DNA of 64,000 nt from Hyphomicrobium sp. (GCA_017512425.1 JAFWGI010000012.1:124001-188000); one strand, 5' to 3'. Counted from the first letter of the stretch, positions 37,301 through 47,371 are shown. Numbers and translations: made by a program. The notes: generated by a model not told the origin, from the sequence alone.

Positions 37301-38920
37301 ATGCTGCATTTTTCACGTTGGAAGATCATTGCAATCGTGGCGACCTGTCTCGCCGGTTTGCTGTTCGCGCTCCCGAATTTCTTCTCGGAAGAAACCGTCA
37401 ATAAGTGGCCGACGTGGGTTCCGCATAAGCATTTGAACCTTGGCCTCGACCTGCAGGGCGGCGCGCACCTTCTTCTGGCTATGGACCAAGAAGAGATCAA
37501 AAAAGATTGGATGACCAATCTGCGCGATAGCGCGCGACGCACGCTACGCGACGCAAAAATTGGCTACTCGGCACTCGGCATTCAAGGCACCAAGCTGAAC
37601 ATCAAGCTGACCAAGCCGGAAGACCGCGACACGGCGTTGAAGGAATTGCGCAAGTTGGTTCAGCCGATCGGCAACGTCATGCTCGGTTCCAGCACCGACG
37701 ATATCTCGGTCAAAGCGGGCGACGATGCTGGCTCCATTGAGGTCGCTCTGACAGAACAGGGCATAAAACATCGCGTATCGGGTGCGGCGGCATCGTCGAT
37801 CGAGACCGTCGACCGACGCATCAACGGCCTCGGCACGTCGGAATCGACTGTTGTCCGCCAAGGCACCGACCGCATTCTCATTCAGTTTCCGGGTCTGCAA
37901 GATACGGCCGAATTGAAAAAGCTCATCGGTGAAACCGCCAAGCTGTCATTCCACGAAGTTCATCCCTCCACCAGCGCGGAAGATGCCAAGCTTACGGCGA
38001 CGCCGCCGGGCTTCAAGATCTATGCAGGCGCTGAAGGCGAGGGCGGCGAATACCTTTTGCGAGAAACGCCGGTCGTGCCGGGTGAAGACCTCGCGGATTC
38101 GCAGCCGGGCTTCGACCACCGTGACGGCCAGCCGGTTATCAACTTCCGCTTCAATCAAGCTGGTGCGCGCAAGTTCGGCGCCTTCACGAAGGAAAACGTC
38201 GGCCGGCCATTCGCCATCGTCCTTGATGACAAGGTGCTGTCGGCACCCGTCATCCGCGAAGCAATCCTTGGTGGCTCGGGGCAGATTTCGGGCAACTTCA
38301 CCGTCGACAGCACCAACCGTTTGGCGGTTCAGCTGCGCTCCGGCGCGTTGCCGACGAAGCTGACCGTCGTCGAGGAACGCACCGTCGGACCATCGCTCGG
38401 CGCGGACTCGATTTCATCGGGCAAAATGGCCGGCGTTATCGGCGGAATTGCCGTCGTGGTTCTGACCATCCTCGCCTACGGCACTTTCGGCATCTTCGCA
38501 GTCGTCGGCCTCGTCGTGCATCTCATTCTGACGCTCGCGATCATGACGGTGATGGGGTCGACGCTGACGCTGCCCGGTATCGCCGGCCTTGTGCTCGGCG
38601 TCGCGATGGCAGTCGACGCCAACGTTCTGATCTATGAACGTATTCGCGAAGAATTGCGCGCCGGAAAACCGGCGGTCTCTGCAATCGACGCTGGCTTCCA
38701 GCGCGCGTTCATCACAATTGCCGACAGTCAGCTTACGACGCTCGCGTGCGCGCTGATCATGTTCTGGCTCGGGTCGGGTCCGATCCGCGGTTTCGCCGTG
38801 ACGCTGACAATCGGCATTCTGACATCCATTTTCGCCTCTGTGACCGTTGTGCGCCTTCTGATCTGGCAGTGGATCAAGGCGCAGCCGAAGGGCCGTGGCG
38901 CAATTTCGGTTCCGGTTTAG
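37301..38920 (+). CDS. secD: protein translocase subunit SecD
   Basis: This 539-residue inner-membrane protein has one N-terminal span, the LGLDLQGGAHLLL motif and a large periplasmic domain. Five C-terminal spans include GIAGLVLGVAMAVDANVLIYERIREEL. SecDF uses the proton gradient to pull exported proteins across the membrane. Length is usual for a separate SecD. secF follows after 12 bases. Confidence 0.97.
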   Translation: MLHFSRWKIIAIVATCLAGLLFALPNFFSEETVNKWPTWVPHKHLNLGLDLQGGAHLLLAMDQEEIKKDWMTNLRDSARRTLRDAKIGYSALGIQGTKLNIKLTKPEDRDTALKELRKLVQPIGNVMLGSSTDDISVKAGDDAGSIEVALTEQGIKHRVSGAAASSIETVDRRINGLGTSESTVVRQGTDRILIQFPGLQDTAELKKLIGETAKLSFHEVHPSTSAEDAKLTATPPGFKIYAGAEGEGGEYLLRETPVVPGEDLADSQPGFDHRDGQPVINFRFNQAGARKFGAFTKENVGRPFAIVLDDKVLSAPVIREAILGGSGQISGNFTVDSTNRLAVQLRSGALPTKLTVVEERTVGPSLGADSISSGKMAGVIGGIAVVVLTILAYGTFGIFAVVGLVVHLILTLAIMTVMGSTLTLPGIAGLVLGVAMAVDANVLIYERIREELRAGKPAVSAIDAGFQRAFITIADSQLTTLACALIMFWLGSGPIRGFAVTLTIGILTSIFASVTVVRLLIWQWIKAQPKGRGAISVPV

Positions 38921-38932
38921 GAGACGACGCTC

Positions 38933-39904
38933 GTGTTGATGAAATTTGTCCCGAACTTTAAGGGCTTCGACTTCTTTCCGCATGATTTGCGGTTGCCATT
39001 CATGCGATACAAGGGCGTCGCGATCGGCGTATCCATAGTCATGATGCTGATCGCGCTGGGGCTGATTTTGGTCAAAGGCTTCAACTACGGCGTCGATTTC
39101 AAGGGCGGCTCCATGATCGAGCTGCAGGCGACGAGCGGTAATGCCGATATTGCGGCGTTGCGCGATAAGCTCGGCGGCCTTGGCCTTGGCGGCGTGCAGA
39201 TCCAGGAATTCGGTAGCCCGTCGGACGTACTGATCCGTATCGAAGAACAGCCGGGCGGTGAAACAGCGCAGCAGGATGCGCTGAAAAAAGTCGTTGAGGC
39301 GGTAGGCGATGGCTATGCACAACGCCGCGTCGAAGTCGTCGGCCCGGCCGTGTCGAGCGAGTTGCGCACGACCGGTTTCATCGCCGTTGTTGCCGGCATC
39401 CTGGCAATTGTAAGTTACGTTTGGTTCCGCTTCGAATGGCAGTTCGCGGTCGGCGCTGTGGTCTCGTTGGCGCACGACGTGCTGCTCGTCGCCGGAATAT
39501 TCGCGCTGTTCCAGTTCGAGTTCGACCTTTCGACGGTCGCCGCTTTGCTGACGATCCTTGGGTATTCGGTCAACGACACCGTCGTCGTCTCGGACCGTAT
39601 CCGCGAGAATTTGCGCAAATTCAAACGCATGGATTTGAACGAGCTGCTCGATCTCTCGATCAACGAGACTCTCTCGCGAACGATCCTGACCGGCATTACC
39701 GCGATTGCTGTGTTGATCTCGCTTTACATTTTCGGCGGCGAAGTCATCCGCAGCTTCAACCTCGCGATGCTGCTTGGGGTCGTTATCGGCACGTATTCGT
39801 CGATCTTCATCGGCGCGCCGCTGCTGGGCTATCTCGGCGTCAAACGCGATTGGAGCGATCAAGCCGCCAAGGATGCAGCGACTGCAAAGGCCGCAAAAGC
39901 CTGA
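38933..39904 (+). CDS. secF: protein translocase subunit SecF
   Basis: This 323-residue partner of SecD has NYGVDFKGGSMIELQ near the N-terminus and LGYSVNDTVVVSDRIRENLRKF in the C-terminal span bundle. The AGGAG site at 38919-38923 best fits a GTG start at 38933; an ATG at 38939 is the alternative. It is followed by the Mth938-type gene, which belongs to the same gene cluster. Confidence 0.96.
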   Translation: MLMKFVPNFKGFDFFPHDLRLPFMRYKGVAIGVSIVMMLIALGLILVKGFNYGVDFKGGSMIELQATSGNADIAALRDKLGGLGLGGVQIQEFGSPSDVLIRIEEQPGGETAQQDALKKVVEAVGDGYAQRRVEVVGPAVSSELRTTGFIAVVAGILAIVSYVWFRFEWQFAVGAVVSLAHDVLLVAGIFALFQFEFDLSTVAALLTILGYSVNDTVVVSDRIRENLRKFKRMDLNELLDLSINETLSRTILTGITAIAVLISLYIFGGEVIRSFNLAMLLGVVIGTYSSIFIGAPLLGYLGVKRDWSDQAAKDAATAKAAKA

Positions 39905-39949
39905 TGATGCGCACGAGGCCAACGCTTGTCTCACGAGTGGTGATCCACG

Positions 39950-40327
39950 ATGAGCACATTTGACGGCCGATACCCTTACGAAGCCGCCGTCACCGCGTAT
40001 GGTAACGGCGGCTTTCGTTTTGCGGAAATGAGCCACAAAGGTTCGATCCTCTGTTTGCCGACCGGCGTTTTCGCGTGGCCGCCGGTAGACGCCAGCGCAC
40101 TGACGCTTGCCGACTTCGATCGTGTTTTTGCCGACTTGCAGCCGCCGTGCGCGTTGCTGCTAGGGACGGGCGGCACCCAAATGTTCATGTCCGCAGACAT
40201 CGAGCGTGGGTTCGTGTCGCACGGCATCTCCCTTGAGCCAATGTCGACCGGTGCCGCCGCGCGGACATACAACATTATGATCGCCGAAAAGCGCCGGATC
40301 GGCGCCGCACTGCTCGCAGTCGCATGA
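39950..40327 (+). CDS. Mth938-like protein, homologue of complex I assembly factor NDUFAF3
   Basis: This 125-residue single-domain protein has the Mth938/DUF498 pattern: YGNGGFRFAEMSHKGSILCLPTGVFAWP, CALLLGTGGTQMF and GAAARTYNIMIAEKRRIGAALLAV. In mitochondria the homologue NDUFAF3 helps assemble respiratory complex I. The bacterial role is not well defined. It lies 45 bases after secF, and its stop overlaps the ATG of the next gene (ATGA). Confidence 0.88.
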   Translation: MSTFDGRYPYEAAVTAYGNGGFRFAEMSHKGSILCLPTGVFAWPPVDASALTLADFDRVFADLQPPCALLLGTGGTQMFMSADIERGFVSHGISLEPMSTGAAARTYNIMIAEKRRIGAALLAVA

Positions 40328-41148
40328 CGCGCGTCTCTCAAGCTGAGGCAGACGCGATCCGGCAATCGGCCCGCGATGGCGCGCCTGACCGCTACCTGGC
40401 CGCGCTTCTTGCAACGCGCGCCGCGCGCGACGACCTCATCACGCTCGCAGCGTTTTCAGCCGAGATCGGCAGAATCGGGAGGCACGTGCAAGAGGCTCAT
40501 CTCGGCGAGATCCGCATCCAGTGGTGGCGTGACGCACTGAACAGCAGCGCACCGGACAGCAAGTCAGGGCATCCGGTTGCCGACGCCTTTGCATCTGTGA
40601 TCGCGCGCCATGAGCTTTCACAAAGCGCTCTCGACGATTTTTTCGATGCGTCGGCGCACGCACTGTTCCCAAATCCGCCGGATGACGATGCGCAACTGGC
40701 GCTGTCGATCCGCATGACCGAGGGCACACTGTTCACGTTCGCCGCGACGATTTTGGGTTTGCGCGACACGGCCGCCGACGCGGGGCTCATCGATCATGCC
40801 GCGCAAGCCTATGGCCGCGCGCAATTGGCGCTCGATCTGCCGTATGTGCTCGCCGCCAACCGCTTGCCAGTGCCGCTGAGCGCGATTTCGAACGCCGAAG
40901 ACCCCGACTGGCGCGCCGTCATTGCATCGCTCGCAGCAACGTCGGGCTCGCATTTGGCGCATGTCAGGTCTGCGTATTCGACAGCGCCAACCCCAGTAAA
41001 ATCGGCGTTAATGCCCGTTGCCCTTGTCGAGCCGTATTTGCGCGTAGTTTCACGGGCTAACCACGATCCGGCGCGCGATATTGCCGGCGTCACACCTTTG
41101 ACGCGGACGTGGCGTCTCGCAACATGTCATGCGTTCGGATGGATTTGA
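40324..41148 (+). CDS. squalene/phytoene synthase-family protein, NDUFAF6-like
   Basis: This 274-residue protein has the fold signature of the squalene/phytoene synthase superfamily: DRYLAALLATRAARDDLITLAAFSAEIGRI, EIRIQWWRDAL, then AYGRAQLALDLPY. The Asp-rich DxxxD motifs needed for prenyl transfer are weak or missing: there is no clear DDxxD, and the second motif region reads GRAQLALDL. That matches the NDUFAF6 (C8orf38) branch, a complex I assembly factor in mitochondria, more than a carotenoid enzyme. Its start overlaps the stop of the NDUFAF3-like gene, so the two are translationally coupled. Confidence 0.78.
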   Translation: MTRVSQAEADAIRQSARDGAPDRYLAALLATRAARDDLITLAAFSAEIGRIGRHVQEAHLGEIRIQWWRDALNSSAPDSKSGHPVADAFASVIARHELSQSALDDFFDASAHALFPNPPDDDAQLALSIRMTEGTLFTFAATILGLRDTAADAGLIDHAAQAYGRAQLALDLPYVLAANRLPVPLSAISNAEDPDWRAVIASLAATSGSHLAHVRSAYSTAPTPVKSALMPVALVEPYLRVVSRANHDPARDIAGVTPLTRTWRLATCHAFGWI

Positions 41149-41194
41149 AGGATTCCGCGCCCGGAGCGCGCGGCGCTCAAGAGGCACTGGGTTG

Positions 41195-43432
41195 ATGCGC
41201 ATTTTGCGGCACGCTTTGACGATACTGACATTGTTCGCGGCATCGTTTTCGGCGACGCCGGCCTTTGCGGCCTCGATAAAATGGCGCGTCGAAAATCCGT
41301 TTCGCTTTTTCACCGATCCCGCCGACAGCGAAATTCATCGCGCGACGTTCCGCGCGCTCGGCCCAACTGAGCGATTGACGCCGGTACTGTCAGCCGAACG
41401 TGCTCTGCAGTTGCGTCACGACGATGGTTGGGCGGCAACGATGTACCGCAAAACCTGCTGGAACTGGACGAGCAACCGTTTTACGTGTCCGGCCTACGAA
41501 GACTACATCAATCCGGCCAGCCATACCGTCATCGCCGATGTCGACGGCATTGATGAAGCCGCTAATTTGACGTGCACCTGGCTGACGGCGCCGAGCGGCG
41601 GAAAAAATCCGCGTGGCACAGCGATCACACAGCCATGCAACGATCCGTTCGTTTTCGATGCACCCTATCCAGCCGGCGCCAAGGTCTCCGTCGAGATCGG
41701 CGGCCGTGACGTGGCCGATACGAACGTCAAGGTCATCGACGTTTTGATCGCCGGCATGGGTGATAGTTTTGCGTCCGGCGAAGGCAATCCCGACATTCCC
41801 GTCCGCCTGTCGCGCGATCGCACCGCCGATTACGGAAGTCCGGGTGCCAAGGGCGACCTTTCCGGTTATCCAGCGCGCATCGGCGACTGGCGCCAGATCG
41901 GCGACAAGACATTTATCGGCGAAAACGCGCGCTGGCTCGACCAGGCCTGCCATCGCTCACTGTACTCGCAGCAATTGCGCGCCGCGCTGCAATTGGCGTC
42001 CGAAGATCCGCATCGCGCCGTGACGTATGTCGGCGTCTCGTGCTCGGGTGCCGAAGTCACGGCAGGATTGTTTCTGCGCTATAAGGGCAACGAATGGGTG
42101 CCCAATCCGCCCGTGCTGTCGCAGATTTCGGCGGTTGCCGAAGCGCAGTGCGGCAACAGCAGCGCCGAGGCTCACGATCTTCCAGAGGCATATCACATCA
42201 ATGGCAAAATTCCGGAGCTGAAGGGTGGCTTGGTCCTGCGCAAATGTCAGCAGGATCGCTCGCGTAAGATTGATCTGATATTTCTGTCGATCGGCGGCAA
42301 CGACATCGGCTTCTCGCGCCTGGTCGCCAACGCAGTGCTCTCGAGTGAATCCTTGCTGCGCCAGCTCGGCGGCTGGATCGGAGAGGTTCACGGTCAGTCG
42401 CAGGCGTCAAACCAGCTGTCGCGCCTCGATGCGCGCTACAAATCTCTGAACCGCGCCTTTCACAACATCCTGCATGTGCCGTGGGAGGAGAGCGATCGCA
42501 TTATTCTGACCGGATATCCCGGGCTTGCGCTTGCAGGCGATGGCAGCGAGACCTGCAAAGACGGCGCCGCCGGTATGGAAGTCTTTTCCGACTTCCAGCT
42601 CAGCGAGCAAAAATTACGTGAAGGCACGTGGATCGCTGATAAATTACACCGCGCGATGCGCGAAAGCGCTGACAACTACAAGTGGACGTTCGCTGAAACG
42701 CATCGCCGTCAGTTCATCGACCGCGGCATCTGCTCAGGCTCCAGCGACGATAGCGTCAATTCGGCGGATGAATTGCGCCTGCCGCGCAAGATCAATGGCA
42801 TTTGGAAGCCGTACAACCCGGCCGATTTCAGAGCCTATGCGAGCCGCCAGCGCTGGTTCCGCACGCCGAACGACGCGTTCATGACCGGCAATTTTCATGT
42901 CGCGGCATCGCTGCTGCAGAAGGTCATGAAAATGAACTCGCTGGCGTGGTTCCAATTGCTGCTGGCATCGACATACTCGGGATCGTTCCATCCGACAGCC
43001 GAGGGGCACGCCGCGATCGCCGACGCCTTGAGCGACAAGGCGCGCACCGTCTTGCGCAAGTATGGTCAGGCGTCTGATCCGGTCGTCGAGACGTTTGATC
43101 CGCCGCCACCGCCGCCTGTCGACGAGCCACTCGTCGAGATGCCGCAACTGCCGCCGGCCGCGCCAGCGGCGATCGCGCCGAAATCAATCGAAGACCTCAT
43201 TGCGCCTGAGACCCCGCCGGACGCGCCAGAGGCGCCCGCCGTCGCCGTTCCTGAAATTCCCGTCGACGGCAATCGCCAGGATGCGCCTCTGCCCGAAATC
43301 CCCAATACCGCGCAGGGTTCGGAAAACGGCGATCGTATCACACCGGACGATCATCGCGACGACCTTCCGGAGCCAGGCTCGTCGGCGACAACGGCTCAAC
43401 CGCTCGTCGTGAAACCGTTCGCAAAAGAATAG
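41195..43432 (+). CDS. large secreted SGNH/GDSL hydrolase with proline-rich tail
   Basis: The 745-residue protein has a signal peptide (residues 1-26) and an N-terminal domain of about 150 residues with several cysteines. The SGNH blocks follow: nucleophile serine 191 in GMGDSFASGEGNPD, VGVSCSGAEV, SIGGNDIGFSRLV and SFHPTAEGH. The wording resembles secreted Streptomyces-type esterases, in which the position usually holding the catalytic Asp varies. The last 110 residues form a Pro/Glu-rich, probably disordered tail. It likely hydrolyses an ester outside the cytoplasm; the substrate is unknown. The ATG at 41195 follows a GAGG site. Confidence 0.85.
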   Translation: MRILRHALTILTLFAASFSATPAFAASIKWRVENPFRFFTDPADSEIHRATFRALGPTERLTPVLSAERALQLRHDDGWAATMYRKTCWNWTSNRFTCPAYEDYINPASHTVIADVDGIDEAANLTCTWLTAPSGGKNPRGTAITQPCNDPFVFDAPYPAGAKVSVEIGGRDVADTNVKVIDVLIAGMGDSFASGEGNPDIPVRLSRDRTADYGSPGAKGDLSGYPARIGDWRQIGDKTFIGENARWLDQACHRSLYSQQLRAALQLASEDPHRAVTYVGVSCSGAEVTAGLFLRYKGNEWVPNPPVLSQISAVAEAQCGNSSAEAHDLPEAYHINGKIPELKGGLVLRKCQQDRSRKIDLIFLSIGGNDIGFSRLVANAVLSSESLLRQLGGWIGEVHGQSQASNQLSRLDARYKSLNRAFHNILHVPWEESDRIILTGYPGLALAGDGSETCKDGAAGMEVFSDFQLSEQKLREGTWIADKLHRAMRESADNYKWTFAETHRRQFIDRGICSGSSDDSVNSADELRLPRKINGIWKPYNPADFRAYASRQRWFRTPNDAFMTGNFHVAASLLQKVMKMNSLAWFQLLLASTYSGSFHPTAEGHAAIADALSDKARTVLRKYGQASDPVVETFDPPPPPPVDEPLVEMPQLPPAAPAAIAPKSIEDLIAPETPPDAPEAPAVAVPEIPVDGNRQDAPLPEIPNTAQGSENGDRITPDDHRDDLPEPGSSATTAQPLVVKPFAKE

Positions 43433-43453
43433 CTGTCGATCGCGGCGCAAGCG

Positions 43454-44881
43454 TTATTCGGCCCCTGTTGCGACTTTGGTTCGCGCAAGCCACGTCTGCA
43501 GATCGGCGAGCGCGCGGCGCGACATGACCTGCTTCTTCGCGCGCCCGCGCTCAGGACCTTTGAGTTTTTTACCGCTGGGGTCGGTGACAGGCGCCGCGTC
43601 CAACTCCGGCAGCAAACCGTAGTTGATGTTCATCGGCTGGAACGAGCGCGCGTTCGAGCGTGCGCCATCGTCGGCAATCAAATGCCCGCCGGTAATGTGC
43701 GCCAGCAGCGCGCCAAGTGCCGTTGTATTCGGCGGCGCGACGATGTCTTTGCCGATGCGCTGGGTCGCAGCGAAAAGCCCTGCCAACAATCCGATCGCCG
43801 CGCTTTCGACGTATCCTTCGACGCCGGTAATCTGTCCGGCAAAGCGCAATCGCGCCTCGGCTTTCAAGCGCAGCGTACCATCCAGCAGTTTTGGCGAATT
43901 GAGATAGGTGTTGCGATGCAGCCCGCCGAGACGCGCGAACTCGGCGTTTTCCAATCCGGGGACCATGCGGAAAATACGCACTTGCTCGGCGTGCTTCAGC
44001 TTCGTCTGAAAACCGACCATGTTCCACAGCGTCCCAAGCGCGTTGTCCTGGCGCAATTGCACGACGGCGTAAGGCCAGCGTCCCGTGCGCGGATCGTCAA
44101 GGCCGACCGGCTTCATCGGACCGTAGCGCAGCGTATCACGGCCGCGCTCGGCCATGACTTCCACGGGCAGGCAACCGTCGAAATACGGCGTGTTCGATTC
44201 CCATTCCTTGAATACGGTTTTATCGCCTGCGAGCAGCGCGTCGACGAAAGCGTAGTACTGCTCCTTGTTCATCGGGCAGTTGAGATAGTCTGCGCCCGTG
44301 CCGGCTGGTCCTGCCTTGTCGTAACGCGACTGGAACCACGCCACCGAGGTGTCGACGCTGTCGCGATGGATGACCGGCGCGATCGCGTCGAAGAACGCAA
44401 GCTCGCCTTCGCCCGTCAATGCACCGACGGCGGCGCTCAACGACGGCGAGGTCAGCGGCCCAGTTGCGATCACAACGCTGCTCCAGTCGCTCGGCGGAAG
44501 TCCGGTTACTTCGCTGCGTTCGATGGTAATCAACGGATTGGCTTCGATGCGCCGTGTGACTTCGGCCGAGAACGCATCGCGATCGACCGCGAGCGCGCCG
44601 CCCGCCGGCAACTTATGCACGTCGGCGGCGGCCATGATCAGCGACCCAGCACGACGCATTTCCTCGTGCAGCAAACCGACCGCGTTATTCTCCCAATCGT
44701 CGGAACGGAACGAATTCGAGCAGACGAGTTCGGCGAAACCGTCCGACTTGTGCGCGTCCGTCATGCGCTCGGGCCGCATTTCGTGCAGCACCACTGGCAC
44801 GCCGCGCGCCGCAATTTGGTGGGCTGCTTCGGAACCGGCGAGGCCTGCGCCGATGACATGGATGGGTGAGGGTCGAGTCAT
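43454..44881 (-). CDS. trmFO: tRNA (uracil-5-)-methyltransferase TrmFO, folate-dependent
   Basis: This 475-residue flavoprotein makes 5-methyluridine at position 54 of tRNA using methylene-tetrahydrofolate. The FAD-binding start [17 protein letters not shown] is clear. The cysteines expected for catalysis are present in [25 protein letters not shown] and [42 protein letters not shown] is also typical. I chose the ATG at 44881, where the family usually starts; in-frame sequence upstream to 44941 is not typical. Confidence 0.95.
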   Translation of the reverse strand: MTRPSPIHVIGAGLAGSEAAHQIAARGVPVVLHEMRPERMTDAHKSDGFAELVCSNSFRSDDWENNAVGLLHEEMRRAGSLIMAAADVHKLPAGGALAVDRDAFSAEVTRRIEANPLITIERSEVTGLPPSDWSSVVIATGPLTSPSLSAAVGALTGEGELAFFDAIAPVIHRDSVDTSVAWFQSRYDKAGPAGTGADYLNCPMNKEQYYAFVDALLAGDKTVFKEWESNTPYFDGCLPVEVMAERGRDTLRYGPMKPVGLDDPRTGRWPYAVVQLRQDNALGTLWNMVGFQTKLKHAEQVRIFRMVPGLENAEFARLGGLHRNTYLNSPKLLDGTLRLKAEARLRFAGQITGVEGYVESAAIGLLAGLFAATQRIGKDIVAPPNTTALGALLAHITGGHLIADDGARSNARSFQPMNINYGLLPELDAAPVTDPSGKKLKGPERGRAKKQVMSRRALADLQTWLARTKVATGAE

Positions 44882-45018
44882 TTCGGCAACGTGTCCACAG
44901 GCAGCGAATCGAATGGGCATCAGGTGTTTGACGCGAATCACCCGAGCGCCTAGCCCGGATACCGGTCGGGTGCCGTTTGCACCGCGTTTTCATTGGGGTT
45001 TGTCTATCGCGGGGCGGC

Positions 45019-45681
45019 ATGGGCTTGCAACGATTGAGTGGTCGCGCTGCTGTGGCATCGTGCTTTGCATTGACGTTGGCTGCATGCACACACGAGCGCA
45101 GCGGGCCCGTCGAAGGCCATTTCCAGGACTTCCAAGTCGCAAAGCCGGTAAAGAACGCAGTGTCGATCTGCCATGCGTACACCTGTAAGATGCAGACGAA
45201 ATTCACATTTAAGGATGCCGACATCGCCGAGATCGGCAAGATTATGAAGAAGGTGCGCAAGGACGACAGCGCTGGCGAAGAACGCCGCGCCATCGCCTAC
45301 GCTATCGGCTGGATGGAAACGCGGGTCGGCAAGGAAATCGGCACTGATAAGGATCGCGCTGGCATGGAGTTCGGCGGATCAGGCGACCCGACCCAGCAGG
45401 ATTGCGTCGATGAATCGACCAATACGACGAGCTATCTGCTTGTGCTGCAGAACAACGGATTGTTGAAGCATCACACCGTCGGCACGCCGTTTTCCAAAGA
45501 CCAACTCTGGCGCGGCGTATCGGGTTGGACGCATTGGACGGCCGTTATCAAGGAAACCAAAACCGAGCAGCGCTGGGCCGTCGACAGTTGGATCTACGAG
45601 AACGGTGAGAACCCGGCCATCGTCGAAACCGAGAAGTGGTACATCGAGGATCTCGGAAACCTGCCGGTAGCGACACGGTAG
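45019..45681 (+). CDS. lipoprotein of unknown function with a possible Cys-His-Asp triad
   Basis: This 220-residue protein has a lipobox (LTLAAC, Cys23), so it should be membrane-anchored in the periplasm. I do not recognise the family. The spacing of Cys129 (DPTQQDCVDESTNTTSYL, at the start of a likely helix), His172 (GWTHWTAVI) and Asp189 (QRWAVDSWIYENG) is what a transglutaminase-like or papain-like cysteine enzyme would show. This reading is inference from motif order only. Two further cysteines (51 and 56) lie near the mature N-terminus. It converges on mntH with a short hairpin between. Confidence 0.7.
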   Translation: MGLQRLSGRAAVASCFALTLAACTHERSGPVEGHFQDFQVAKPVKNAVSICHAYTCKMQTKFTFKDADIAEIGKIMKKVRKDDSAGEERRAIAYAIGWMETRVGKEIGTDKDRAGMEFGGSGDPTQQDCVDESTNTTSYLLVLQNNGLLKHHTVGTPFSKDQLWRGVSGWTHWTAVIKETKTEQRWAVDSWIYENGENPAIVETEKWYIEDLGNLPVATR

Positions 45682-45682
45682 C

Positions 45683-45703
45683 TGACGCGTTAGCGTCGCG
45701 TCA
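45683..45703. terminator. stem-loop between convergent genes
   Basis: TGACGCG at 45683-45689 pairs with CGCGTCA at 45697-45703. It lies between the lipoprotein stop and the mntH stop and overlaps the latter. There is no T-run, so termination is only plausible. Confidence 0.3.
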
Positions 45704-47110
45704 ACCGGCTACGAAGTCGGTAATCAGCTTCACGTTTAACACGACGATCACAAGTGCGATGATTGCCGCAATCGCGGTCAGCCATCTGGGCGCGACCAGC
45801 TCGCCCATCTTCGCGCGGCTTGCCGTGAACTGCACAAGCGGGATGATCGCAAACGGCAACTGCAAGCTCAACACGACCTGTGTGAGGATCAGCAGCTTCG
45901 CAGTTTGACTCTCGCCATAAAAGATTGTCACGCCGGCCGCCGGTATGATCGCAATCGCGCGCGTGATCAAGCGGCGCACCCAAGGCGAAACGCGCATCTT
46001 GATGAAGCCTTCCATCACGACTTGGCCCGCCAGCGTCGCCGTCACAGTCGAGTTCAGCCCGCACGCCAAAAGCGCGATGCCGAACAGCGTCGGTGCGAAC
46101 GCCGAGCCGAGCAGCGGTGAGAGAAGCGCGTGCGCCTGTCCGAGTTCGGCGACTTCCGTATTGCCGGTCTTGTAAAAGGCGGCTGCCGCGAGGATCAAAA
46201 TCGAGCCGTTGATCAGCAGCGCCAGCATCAGTGCGATCGTAGAATCGATCGTCGCGAATTTCAGAGCTTCGCGCTTTTGCGGCAGTTCCGAGCCAAATGC
46301 CCGCGTCTGCACGATTGCTGAATGCAGATAGAGATTGTGCGGCATAACCGTCGCGCCGAGAATCCCGAGCGCGAGGTACAGCATATCGGGGTTGGAGATG
46401 ATGTCCGTCGTCGGCGCGAAGCCACGAATGACTTCGCCCCAGTGCGGATCGGCAAGCGCGATCTGCAATCCGAAGCAGACGGCGATCACGGCCAGCAACG
46501 CGACGACAAAAGCTTCGAGGTAGCGGAAGCCGAGGCGCTGCAGCATCAAGATCAGAAACACGTCGAGCGCCGTCAGGATGACGCCGATTTCGAGCGGCAT
46601 TCCGAAAAGCAAATTCAGCCCGATTGCCGTGCCGATGACTTCGGCGATGTCGGTCGCGATGATTGCCGCTTCCGCCAGGAACCACAGCGGGTAGGCGGCC
46701 CAAGCCGGATATCCATCGCGGCACGCCTGGGCGAGGTCGCGGCCGGATGCGACGGCGAGGCGCGCACACAGCGCCTGCAAAATAATCGCCATGATGTTGG
46801 AAACGAGGGCGACGAAGAGCAGCGTGTAGCCGAACTTCGAGCCGCCTGCGATTGCGGTCGCCCAATTGCCCGGGTCCATGTAGCCGACAGCGACGAGGTA
46901 GCCGGGCCCAAGGAACGACAGAAACCGCTTCCACGGCGCGCCGGTTGTCCGGACGGGAATAGTGCGGAAGACATCCGACAGCGACGTCTGGATCGGCGCC
47001 TCGCGCCATCCGGCCGTGCGGATCAGAGCGTCGCCGCTGGCCGATCCAGCGCCCTGCGCACCGCCCGAGTAACCCGCTGCTCCGGCTGCCGACGACGCGC
47101 TATCTGACAT
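45701..47110 (-). CDS. mntH: NRAMP-family Mn2+/divalent metal transporter
   Basis: This 469-residue inner-membrane protein imports manganese or other divalent metals with protons. The metal-site motifs of the family are present: [10 protein letters not shown] in the first span and [12 protein letters not shown] in the sixth. About eleven spans are visible. The N-terminal 50 residues are Gly/Ala/Ser-rich. A palindromic Fur/Mur-like site lies 31 bases upstream of the start codon, suggesting repression by metal. The gene stands alone, convergent to the lipoprotein gene. Confidence 0.95.
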   Translation of the reverse strand: MSDSASSAAGAAGYSGGAQGAGSASGDALIRTAGWREAPIQTSLSDVFRTIPVRTTGAPWKRFLSFLGPGYLVAVGYMDPGNWATAIAGGSKFGYTLLFVALVSNIMAIILQALCARLAVASGRDLAQACRDGYPAWAAYPLWFLAEAAIIATDIAEVIGTAIGLNLLFGMPLEIGVILTALDVFLILMLQRLGFRYLEAFVVALLAVIAVCFGLQIALADPHWGEVIRGFAPTTDIISNPDMLYLALGILGATVMPHNLYLHSAIVQTRAFGSELPQKREALKFATIDSTIALMLALLINGSILILAAAAFYKTGNTEVAELGQAHALLSPLLGSAFAPTLFGIALLACGLNSTVTATLAGQVVMEGFIKMRVSPWVRRLITRAIAIIPAAGVTIFYGESQTAKLLILTQVVLSLQLPFAIIPLVQFTASRAKMGELVAPRWLTAIAAIIALVIVVLNVKLITDFVAG

Positions 47111-47140
47111 GGGACCCCTAATATGGCACTAGTCGCAAAT

Positions 47141-47155
47141 GCAAATCATTCGCAA
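47141..47155. promoter_or_regulatory. candidate Fur/Mur operator upstream of mntH
   Basis: TGCAAATCATTCGCA is a 15-base near-palindrome: 12 positions equal their own reverse complement. It resembles the manganese-responsive Mur/Fur boxes known from mntH promoters in rhizobia. It lies close to the mntH start on the correct side. Regulator identity is inferred. Confidence 0.5.
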
Positions 47156-47371
47156 CTATAGTCGGCCGCTCGGCGCAGCGCAACGTGGCAAATTTAACGA
47201 TCCGCAGCGTGTTGGGGTGAAATTTCCGCATCCGGCGGCAATGGACACGGGCTTGACGCTTGGTAGACACGCGCGAGCCATCTTTGATCTTTTCTTGATA
47301 CAACGCACCCGGCCAGCCGCCGGACAGCACGGCCGGCATCGGCGACATACATACATAAGGACGGCATCTGC

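Noticed and set aside
38414..40036. 540-residue open frame on the minus strand opposite secD and secF
   Set aside because: It is a shadow of the real genes in GC-rich DNA. Its residues are dominated by Arg, Asp, His and Gln with no fold or motif, and secDF are certain.
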